Of a DNA stretch of 64,000 nucleotides, positions 52,772-60,139 are shown piece after piece; the first letter of the stretch is position 1, and each line of letters begins with the position of its first letter. Under the pieces are notes generated by a model. The model did no database searches, was not told where the DNA came from, and worked only from the letters and a program-made list of their open reading frames with translations. The DNA is taken from NCBI GenBank assembly GCA_023426545.1, contig JAFAAN010000129.1, forward strand, positions 23,422 to 87,421. Direction: 5' to 3'. The translations under genes were made by a program, and so were the position numbers. The stretch is from Pseudomonadota bacterium (GTDB lineage: Bacteria; Myxococcota; Myxococcia; Myxococcales; Myxococcaceae).

Positions 52772-53974
52772 TCAGGCTGCCTTCTTCTTCAGCAGGCCGT
52801 TCGGGTCGATGACGAACTTGCGCGCCACGCCCGTGTCGAACTCGTGGTAGCCGCGCGGTGCGTCGTCGAGCGTGATGACGGTGGCGTTGACAATCTTCCC
52901 GATGGGCAGTCGGCCATGGAGGAGGGCCTGCATCAACTGCCGGTTGTACCGCAGCACGGGAGTCTGCCCCGTGTAGAACCGGTGCGACTTGGCCCATCCC
53001 AGACCGAAGCGCATGCTCAGGTTGCCGTGCTGCGCCGCCGGGTCCTTCGAGCCCGGGTCCTCCGTCACATACAGGCCGGGGATGCCAATGGCGCCCGCGG
53101 CGCGCGTCACCGCCATCAGCGAGTTGAGCACCGTGGCTGGCGCCTCCGCCGAATGCTGCGCGCCGTGGCCGCGGGCCTCGAACCCCACCGCGTCCACGGC
53201 GGCATCCACCTCCGGCACGCCGACGACGTGGGCGATCAACTCCTCCAGCTTGTCGCTCTTCGTGAGGTCGATGGGCTCGAAGCCGACGGACTTCGCGTGC
53301 GCCAGCCGCTCCTGGTTCATGTCGCCAATCATCACCACCGCCGCGCCCAGCAGTTGCGCGGCCGCCGCCGCCGCGAGCCCCACCGGCCCCGCGCCCGCGA
53401 CATACACGGTGGAGCCCACGCCCACGCCCGCCGTGACGGCGCCGTGGAAGCCGGTGGGCAGGATGTCCGACAGCATGGTCAGGTCGAGAATCTTCTCCAT
53501 CGCCTGGGCCTTGTCGGGGAAGCGGATGAGGTTGAAGTCCGCGTAGGGCACCATGACGTACTCGGCCTGACCTCCGACCCAGCCGCCCATGTCCACGTAG
53601 CCATAGGCGCCTCCCGCGCGGCCCTCGTTGACGTTGAGGCAGACACCCGTCTGTTGCTCACGGCAGGTGCGGCAGCGGCCACAGGCGACGTTGAAGGGCA
53701 CGGTGACGAGGTCGCCCACGTCCAGGTACTCGACGTCCTTGCCCTTCTCGACGATTTCGCCGGTGATTTCGTGCCCGAGCACCAGCCCCTTGGGCGCCGT
53801 GGTCCGGCCGCGCACCATGTGCTGGTCCGAGCCACAGATGTTGGTGGCGACGACCTTGAGGATGACGCCGTGCTCGATGGGCTTCCCCTTCGGGTTGGCG
53901 AGCTTTGGGGCATCGATGGACTGCACCTCCACCTTGCCGGGACCGAGATAGACGACGCCGCGATTGCTGGGCAT
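52772..53974 (-). CDS. fdhA: glutathione-independent formaldehyde dehydrogenase
   Basis: A 400-residue zinc-dependent alcohol-dehydrogenase-fold enzyme matching the Pseudomonas putida glutathione-independent formaldehyde dehydrogenase in length and composition. It shows ICGSDQH (catalytic Cys), LGHEITGEI (His and Glu), the structural-zinc CGRCRTCREQQTGVC and the NAD fold VAGAGPVGLAAAAAAQLLGA. It should convert formaldehyde to formate with bound NAD. ATG 53974 follows AGGAGG. It is transcribed alone; the upstream gene diverges. Confidence 0.88.
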   Translation of the reverse strand: MPSNRGVVYLGPGKVEVQSIDAPKLANPKGKPIEHGVILKVVATNICGSDQHMVRGRTTAPKGLVLGHEITGEIVEKGKDVEYLDVGDLVTVPFNVACGRCRTCREQQTGVCLNVNEGRAGGAYGYVDMGGWVGGQAEYVMVPYADFNLIRFPDKAQAMEKILDLTMLSDILPTGFHGAVTAGVGVGSTVYVAGAGPVGLAAAAAAQLLGAAVVMIGDMNQERLAHAKSVGFEPIDLTKSDKLEELIAHVVGVPEVDAAVDAVGFEARGHGAQHSAEAPATVLNSLMAVTRAAGAIGIPGLYVTEDPGSKDPAAQHGNLSMRFGLGWAKSHRFYTGQTPVLRYNRQLMQALLHGRLPIGKIVNATVITLDDAPRGYHEFDTGVARKFVIDPNGLLKKKAA

Positions 53975-54141
53975 GGACGGACTCCTCCTGGGACTGCGGT
54001 ACCTGCCTAAGGCTGGGGACCAGCCACGGCGCTGGCACGCCCCCGGACGAGCGCAACAGAGGGCGTGCCCTCCTGCCCGCCTCCCTGGCTGCAAAGGAGG
54101 CCCCCTGGCCCGCACGCCTCGCCCGCCCCACCTTGTGAGGC

Positions 54142-55488
54142 ATGGGTTCGATGGAGGAGGACGCCCCGGAGGTCTCGGCCGCTTTGCTGGATGGCATCCG
54201 AGCCGCCGCGCTCCCCGTCACGGGCCGTGCGTCGGACCTGGACCCGCTCATCGAGAACATCGGCGATGCCCGCTTCGTCCTGCTGGGCGAGGCCACGCAC
54301 GGGACGCATGAGTTCTACCAGGCCCGCGCCGCCCTCACCCGCCGCCTCGTCTCCGAGCACGGCTTCCGGGCGCTGGTGGTGGAGGCCGACTGGCCGGACG
54401 CCCTGCGCGTCAACGCCTTCGTCCGGGGGGACGGGCAGGACACGAGCGCCGCCGGCGCCCTGGACGACTTCCAGCGCTTCCCCCGGTGGATGTGGCGCAA
54501 CCGCGAGGTGGAGGAGCTGGTCACCTGGATGCGGGCGCACAACGCCACGCTGCCACCGGAGCAGCGCGCGGGGTTCTACGGCATGGACCTCTACAGCCTC
54601 CATGCGTCCATGCGCGAGGTGGTGGCCTACCTGGACACCGTGGACCCGGAGGCCGCGCAGCGCGCCCGGCAGCGCTATGCCTGCTTCGACAGCTTCGGCC
54701 CCGAGCCCCATGTCTACGGGCAGGCCACGACGTATGGGCTGGAGGACTCCTGCGAGGAGCAGGTCTGGGCCCAGCTGCTGGAGCTCCAGCGACGGAAGGC
54801 GCCGGGCCCCGAGGACGCGGACGCCCACTTCCACGCCGAGCAGAACGCCCAGCTCGTCGCCCACGCGGAGGCCTACTACCGCGCGGTGTACGCCGGCCGG
54901 CACGAGGGCTGGAACCTGCGCGACACGCACATGGCCGACACGGTGGAGGCGCTCGCAGCGCACCTGTCACGGGACGGCACGCCCGCCCGGCTGGTCATCT
55001 GGGCCCACAACTCGCACCTGGGTGACGCTCGCGCCACGCAATTGGGGGAGCAGGGCGAGCTGAACCTGGGGCAGCTCTTGCGCGAGCGCCACGGCGCGGC
55101 CACGTACAACGTTGGCTTCACCACCTACACCGGCGTCGTCATCGCCGCGCGCGAGTGGGACGAGCCCGGCCTGCGCCGCCGCATCCAGCCCGCCATGGCG
55201 GGCAGCTACGAGCGGCTCTTCCACGAGGTGGGGATGCCCGCGTTCCTGCTGCGCCTGCGGGAGCTGGGCGAGGCGGCGGGTGGCCTGCACGAGCGCCGGC
55301 TGGAGCGCGCCATCGGCGTCGTCTACGCGCCGCGCACGGAGCGCTGGAGCCACTACTTCCTCGCGAACCTGCCCGCGCAGTTCGACGCGGTGCTGCACTT
55401 CGACGAGACGCGGGCGCTGCGGCCCCTCGACGCGAACGCCGGACACGAGGAGGTGGACGCGCCGGACACCTACCCCTTCGGATTGTGA
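54142..55488 (+). CDS. erythromycin-esterase-family protein
   Basis: A 448-residue soluble protein of the EreA/EreB-like family. The conserved LLGEATHGTHEFY (residues 48-59), FRALVVEADWPDALRVNAFV and WAHNSHLGDA carry the catalytic His and Glu residues. Family members in non-pathogens usually have unknown esterase function, so macrolide resistance should not be assumed. Start ATG 54142 follows GTGAGG. It lies between fdhA (divergent) and a convergent SnoaL-like gene. Confidence 0.9.
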   Translation: MGSMEEDAPEVSAALLDGIRAAALPVTGRASDLDPLIENIGDARFVLLGEATHGTHEFYQARAALTRRLVSEHGFRALVVEADWPDALRVNAFVRGDGQDTSAAGALDDFQRFPRWMWRNREVEELVTWMRAHNATLPPEQRAGFYGMDLYSLHASMREVVAYLDTVDPEAAQRARQRYACFDSFGPEPHVYGQATTYGLEDSCEEQVWAQLLELQRRKAPGPEDADAHFHAEQNAQLVAHAEAYYRAVYAGRHEGWNLRDTHMADTVEALAAHLSRDGTPARLVIWAHNSHLGDARATQLGEQGELNLGQLLRERHGAATYNVGFTTYTGVVIAAREWDEPGLRRRIQPAMAGSYERLFHEVGMPAFLLRLRELGEAAGGLHERRLERAIGVVYAPRTERWSHYFLANLPAQFDAVLHFDETRALRPLDANAGHEEVDAPDTYPFGL

Positions 55489-55565
55489 GGAGCGGGGTGA
55501 GGCCCCCGGTCCGGGTCCGAGCCCATGGGCCGTGGCCACCTCACGCCCTTCCTCTCCCGGAGCGG

Positions 55566-56150
55566 CTACCTCGACGGCAGGGGGGCCTGGGTGGGCGGCG
55601 TGTCCGACGCGGGCACCCTGGGGGGAGGCTGCGGCTTCGTGGCGGGCGTCTTCTTGCTCCGGCCCAGGTACCGGTCGATGCGCCGCTTCACCTCCGGCAG
55701 CACGTCATTGGGGATGGGGACGGAGAGGTTGTACTGGGCAATCTTCCAGGTGCCGGCCTCGTTCACCAGCACGCCGCTGCCACGGCTGGGGCCCAGGTTG
55801 GGCGTGTCCAGCGCCTCGTCGAACCAGGCCATCGCGCCGTCCTTCGAGATGACGATGTGGCGCGACACCGCCGTGAAGCGCCAGGCCTCTCCCCTGGCGA
55901 AGTACGGCCGGGCCCAGGCGCGGAACTCGTCACGCGTCCATCGCTCGGTGGCGTCGGTGCCCAGGTACACGGCGTCCGCGGTGAAGTGGCCGAAGTAGCG
56001 CGCCTCGTCCGCGACGGCGGCGGCCTGGTGCCAGTCATCCAGCACGGCGGCGACGGCGGCCTTCGGGTCGGCAGGGGCCGTGCTCGCGGGCGCGGCGGCA
56101 AGCACGAAGAGCAGCAGGGAGACGGTCGTCACGCGGAGAGACCTCGTCAA
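55566..56150 (-). CDS. exported SnoaL/NTF2-like protein
   Basis: A 194-residue protein with a signal peptide (VSLLLFVLAAAPASTA), then a SnoaL/DUF4440-like domain: helix AAVAAVLDDWHQAAAVADEARYF, FTADAVYLGTDATERWTRDEFRAW, FTAVSRHIVISKDGAMAWFDE and VLVNEAGTWKIAQYNLSVPIPN. The C-terminal tail (about 40 residues) is Pro/Lys/Ser-rich and low in structure. The domain often binds small hydrophobic ligands; no function can be given. It converges with the erythromycin-esterase gene. Confidence 0.78.
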   Translation of the reverse strand: MTRSLRVTTVSLLLFVLAAAPASTAPADPKAAVAAVLDDWHQAAAVADEARYFGHFTADAVYLGTDATERWTRDEFRAWARPYFARGEAWRFTAVSRHIVISKDGAMAWFDEALDTPNLGPSRGSGVLVNEAGTWKIAQYNLSVPIPNDVLPEVKRRIDRYLGRSKKTPATKPQPPPRVPASDTPPTQAPLPSR

Positions 56151-56228
56151 GCAGGGCGTTCAGGGTATGAAGCGGCACGGCCCGTCCCGCGTCAAGGCGA
56201 ACGGCGATGAGAGAAAGGCACGAATCAC

Positions 56229-57002
56229 ATGGTCCTCGAGAGCTTCCAGGTGGGTGAGGGTGATGTGCCCACGGTGATGCTGCACGGCTTCCTGGGCACG
56301 GGACGCAACCTGCGCTCGCTGGCGGCGGCGTGGAGCGAGGCGGACCCGCGCCGGCGCCTGCTGCTGCCGGACCTCACCGGCCACGGCACCTCCCCTGCCC
56401 TGCAACCCCACGCGGACCTCTACAGCGTGGCGCGCGACGTGGTGGACACCGCGCGCGCGCAGGGCATCGAGGGCCCATTCGACTGGGTAGGCCACTCGCT
56501 GGGAGGACGGGTGGCGCTCGCAGCGAGCCTGCACGTCCCCGAGGCGGTCCGCAGCGTGTCCCTGCTGGACATCGCCCCGGGGCCCGTCCCGGGAGACCTG
56601 TCGGAGAGCGGGAAGGTGCTGGGCGTGCTGCTCCAGGCCCCGGCGCGGGCGGAGAACCGCCGGGCGATGCGCGCGGAGCTCACCGGCCGTGGACTGTCGG
56701 AGTCGCTGTCGGACTGGCTGCTGATGAACCTGGAGACAAGGGAAGGTGGCGTGCGCTGGCGCTTCGACCGGCAGGCGCTGGCGGACCTGCACTCCCGGGT
56801 GAATGGCACGGACCTGTGGGCGGCGGTGGAGCGCAAGGACGGACCGCCGGTGCGCTGCATCCGGGGGCGACGCTCGAAGTACGTGAGCGACGCGGACGTG
56901 GAGCGCATGGTGGCCGCGGGCTGCCCTGTGGAGGAGCTGCCCGATGCCGGCCACTTCCTCCACGTGGACGCGCCGCAGGCCGTGCTGGCGTGGCTGCGCT
57001 GA
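56229..57002 (+). CDS. alpha/beta hydrolase (YbfF/MenH-like)
   Basis: A 257-residue soluble hydrolase with the oxyanion motif LHGFLGTGRNL, the nucleophile elbow VGHSLGGRVAL, and a final histidine in PDAGHFLH, forming a complete triad with an aspartate in the intervening segment. It is closest in layout to YbfF-type esterases and MenH, and lacks any signal peptide. The substrate is unknown. It converges with the caspase-like gene 5 bases away. Confidence 0.88.
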   Translation: MVLESFQVGEGDVPTVMLHGFLGTGRNLRSLAAAWSEADPRRRLLLPDLTGHGTSPALQPHADLYSVARDVVDTARAQGIEGPFDWVGHSLGGRVALAASLHVPEAVRSVSLLDIAPGPVPGDLSESGKVLGVLLQAPARAENRRAMRAELTGRGLSESLSDWLLMNLETREGGVRWRFDRQALADLHSRVNGTDLWAAVERKDGPPVRCIRGRRSKYVSDADVERMVAAGCPVEELPDAGHFLHVDAPQAVLAWLR

Positions 57003-57006
57003 GCGG

Positions 57007-59187
57007 TCAGATGCGCACGCCCAGCAGCAGGCCGGGCCACATGCGGACACCTCCAGGCCCGCGGCCCAGCTTCCACTGCGGCAGCCAGCTCACGCTGCGG
57101 TCCTCGTCCTGGGACGACGGGTCATACGCATTGAGGGACACGCCGCCGAAGAGCGCGAAGCGCCGCTTCAGCTCCCAGCCCAGCGTCGCCCGCATCCGGA
57201 ACAGCGTGTTCTTGGGCCCCGAGCCATAGAAGTTCGGCTGCCAGCTCCCGTACGACAGGTCCACGTCCAGTGAGTACCGGTCCGCCGCCTCCAGCGGGAT
57301 GTGCACACCCAGGCCCAGGTTCAGGAAGGTCCGGAGCGAGTCCTCGCCAATCCCCACGCCCGTGGTGGCCAGCACGTAGACGGTGCGGCTGCCGTACTTG
57401 ATGCCCACCGACAGGGGCATGACGTCATCGGCGGACAGCTCGAGCACGAAGCGCCCCTTGCGGACGATGCTCAGCAGGCCAATGGGCACCGACACGTCAT
57501 CGGCGATGTTGATGAGGCCCAACTGCACACCGCGCACGTCCGCCGCCACGTTGATGAGCCCCACCTGCGCGCCGGAGACATCCCCCGAGAGGTTGATGAG
57601 CCCCAGCTGCGCGCCCGCGAGCCGCTCCGCCAGGTTGATACCCGCGGTCGCCTGGAAGCCCCGCAGGCTCGCCGCGGCGCGGTTCGCCGTGGTGCTCACC
57701 TGGAAGCCCGCGAAGTCACGCTCGGCCATGTTGAAGACGGCGGACACCTGCCCGCCCGTCCCGCCCCCGAACGCGAGGTTGCCGCCGAACGCCGCCTGGA
57801 GCCCGAAAATCTCTCCGCCCGCCACGTTGGCCACACCGGAGACCTGAAGCCCCTCCACCGTGCCGTCCACCCACCCCACGCCGCCGGACACCCCCAGGCC
57901 CTGGAGCTGCACCGAGCGCACCCCCACCACGCCCAGCGCCAGGTGGTTGCGTCCTCCGCCTCCCCACAGCGCGCTGGTCGCCAGCGGCGGCACCAGCGAC
58001 AGGTTGAAGGGCACGGAGGGGACGTCCACGTGCGCCACCGGCTCGCCCGTGGACAGCGCCACCACCCTCAAACCCATGCCGCCGCGCGCCGCCGTGCGCG
58101 TCAGCGTCACCGGCACGAAGTCCCCGGCGCGCAGCTCCGAGCCACCCCTGGGGGACACCGACAGCTCCGCCTCGAAGCGCTGGGCGGGCCGCTCCAGCAC
58201 CACGTGGTAGCGCCCCGCCTCCAGCCCCAGCGCCAGGCGCCGGCCCGCGGGCTTCTGCAGCTCCGCGACGAGCTGGTTGCCCCAGTCGCGGACGAAGAGG
58301 CGCCCCTGCACGTCCTCCGTCACGATGAGCCGCACGCGCGAGGAGCGCAGGTCCGTCAGCACCAGGTCGCCGCTGCCGGCGAGCTGGATGTCATAGGCCG
58401 CGTGCTGCGGGCCGCCCTGCGTGCGCTCCGTGCGCGCCAGCGTCTCGTGGAAGGCGAACTGGTAGGCCTCGTGCAAGGTGACGCGGCCGTCCCCGCTGGC
58501 ATCCGCCGCGCCGCGCAGGCCCGTCACCAGGAAGTGCGTGAAGAAGGACGCGCCAATGCTGTCCGACTCCTGGGCCACCTCGTCCGCCGAGCTGGCGGCG
58601 AGGTACGCGTGCCCCTTCACCTGGGACGACGCATCCGTGAGGAAGCCCGGCCGGTGCACCCCGCCCTTGGCGCGTGTCAGCGCGCCGGAGCCACACGAGT
58701 CCAGAATCGCGATGCGCACGTCCACCGGCACCGCGCTCAGCCCCTGCTTCAGGGCCGCGTAGGACAGCCGCTCCCCGCGCGGCAGCAGGCCGTCTCCATC
58801 CGAGTGGCCCGAGTAATAGAACACCAGCTCGCTGCGCACGCCGTCGGCGTTCGCCGCCTCCACCAGCACCTTCATCCGCGCCAGCGCCGCGTGCAGGCCC
58901 TTCCGGTCCGCCTCCAGCAGCAGCACGCGGTCCGCCACCGCCACGCCGCCCAGCTCCTCCAGCACGCGCGACATGGCGAGCGCGTCCGAGCCCGCGTAGC
59001 GCAGCCGCTCGCGGCCCTCCCCTCCCTCACTGGAGCCCACGAGGAGCGCGAAGCGGCGCAGCGTCACCGCGGGCTCGTCCACCGGCTGCGTGGCCGCGAC
59101 GGACGGACGGCCCCCCAGCCCCAGCCACACCGCCGCCAGCAGCCCCGCCAGACGGCCCCAAGCCCCCGCAGTGGTGCCTCGCATCAT
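57007..59187 (-). CDS. secreted caspase-like (C14) protease fused to C-terminal LA_2272-type repeats
   Basis: A 726-residue exported protein. After a signal peptide, residues about 44-260 form a caspase-fold domain: RRFALLVGSSEG, catalytic His128 in YYSGHSDGDG, catalytic Cys165 in ILDSCGSGAL. An EF-hand-like loop (DASGDGRVTLHE, 229-240) follows. The middle is beta-rich. The C-terminal 300 residues hold repeats of the GVQLGLINIADD kind, seen in leptospiral LA_2272-family surface proteins, and may form a barrel or solenoid at the outer membrane. It is the last gene of cassette 2, 30 bases after the lipoprotein. The link between a protease and a receptor-lipoprotein operon is unusual. Confidence 0.85.
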   Translation of the reverse strand: MMRGTTAGAWGRLAGLLAAVWLGLGGRPSVAATQPVDEPAVTLRRFALLVGSSEGGEGRERLRYAGSDALAMSRVLEELGGVAVADRVLLLEADRKGLHAALARMKVLVEAANADGVRSELVFYYSGHSDGDGLLPRGERLSYAALKQGLSAVPVDVRIAILDSCGSGALTRAKGGVHRPGFLTDASSQVKGHAYLAASSADEVAQESDSIGASFFTHFLVTGLRGAADASGDGRVTLHEAYQFAFHETLARTERTQGGPQHAAYDIQLAGSGDLVLTDLRSSRVRLIVTEDVQGRLFVRDWGNQLVAELQKPAGRRLALGLEAGRYHVVLERPAQRFEAELSVSPRGGSELRAGDFVPVTLTRTAARGGMGLRVVALSTGEPVAHVDVPSVPFNLSLVPPLATSALWGGGGRNHLALGVVGVRSVQLQGLGVSGGVGWVDGTVEGLQVSGVANVAGGEIFGLQAAFGGNLAFGGGTGGQVSAVFNMAERDFAGFQVSTTANRAAASLRGFQATAGINLAERLAGAQLGLINLSGDVSGAQVGLINVAADVRGVQLGLINIADDVSVPIGLLSIVRKGRFVLELSADDVMPLSVGIKYGSRTVYVLATTGVGIGEDSLRTFLNLGLGVHIPLEAADRYSLDVDLSYGSWQPNFYGSGPKNTLFRMRATLGWELKRRFALFGGVSLNAYDPSSQDEDRSVSWLPQWKLGRGPGGVRMWPGLLLGVRI

Positions 59188-59217
59188 CCGCCTCCCGCCC
59201 CGCGCGTCAGCCCCGGC

Positions 59218-60138
59218 TCAGGGGCTCCAGAGCGCGCGCCGCACCAGCCACGAGCTGCCACCCCGGCCGTCTCGCACCACCGCCCAGAACGTCACCTCTT
59301 GCGCCTGCGCGCCAGCCGGAGGCTCCCACTCCGTGCGGTGCCGCCCCTCCTGCCCACCGAAGGACGAGCCGCCCGTCTCCTGCGGAGAGAACTCGCCCAG
59401 CGTCGTGTGCCAGGAAATCACCCAGCTCTCCCGCAGCGTCACCGTCTCCAGCCGCAGCCCGGGCACCACGTAGGTCTCCTGGAGGGCCGTCACGTCGTCG
59501 GAGGTCATCACGAAGGGCCCGGCGCCCCGCAGCTCCAGCGGCGCGTCCTCGGTCCAGGCCGCACCATCCACGCGCAGCCCCGGAAGCACCGGCTGCACGT
59601 TCGCCTGCATGCCCTCCACCACCGGGCACCAGAAGACCATCAGCTTCTGCGCGTACACCACCTCCTCACCCGCCTGCACGCGCAGCACCAGCGGCATGCG
59701 GATGCCGCCCAGCCCCTTGTAGGGGTCCAGCTCCTGCACCCGCTGGAGCAGCGGCGTGTCCCCCGCCAGCGTGGACGCCCCCGGACGGATGGCCAGCGCC
59801 AGCTCACCCGCCGCGGTGGTGCCCTCCGCGAGCAGCACGCGGTTGGAGGCGTCCGCGCACGTGCGGTCCTCGGTGTCCGCGCAGGCCCACAGCGTGTACT
59901 GGACGGGACGTCCCGCCCCCGCCGGGTCCACCAGCAGGGTCCGGTACGTCACGTCCACGGAGAGCTCGTCCAGCGTCTGAGGCGTGATTTCACAGGCGGA
60001 CGCCATCAGCTCCGGCGGCTCCGTGGCGATGCCGAGCACGCGGAAGTCATGGACGCGCGACGGCTGGTCCTCGACGTCGACACAGGCGGTGGCGCTCAGC
60101 AGCAACACCAGGCCGCCGTATTCGAGCAGGGCCTTCAT
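59218..60138 (-). CDS. receptor-linked lipoprotein, cassette 2
   Basis: A 306-residue lipoprotein (lipobox LLSATAC, Cys19). It shares blocks with the cassette-1 lipoprotein: FRVLGIATEPPEL near the start and VVRDGRGGSSWL at the end. Several cysteines follow in the mature part (ACADTEDRTCADAS), unlike its relative. Its ATG is 1 base after the receptor stop (TGAGATG), and the caspase-like gene begins 30 bases downstream, so the three belong to one transcript. A surface-exposed cargo-binding partner of the receptor is the natural guess. Confidence 0.85.
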   Translation of the reverse strand: MKALLEYGGLVLLLSATACVDVEDQPSRVHDFRVLGIATEPPELMASACEITPQTLDELSVDVTYRTLLVDPAGAGRPVQYTLWACADTEDRTCADASNRVLLAEGTTAAGELALAIRPGASTLAGDTPLLQRVQELDPYKGLGGIRMPLVLRVQAGEEVVYAQKLMVFWCPVVEGMQANVQPVLPGLRVDGAAWTEDAPLELRGAGPFVMTSDDVTALQETYVVPGLRLETVTLRESWVISWHTTLGEFSPQETGGSSFGGQEGRHRTEWEPPAGAQAQEVTFWAVVRDGRGGSSWLVRRALWSP

Positions 60139-60139
60139 C

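Noticed and set aside
54142..55488. Macrolide resistance function for the erythromycin-esterase-like gene
   Set aside because: The family is broad and most non-clinical members have no shown macrolide activity; no resistance context is nearby.
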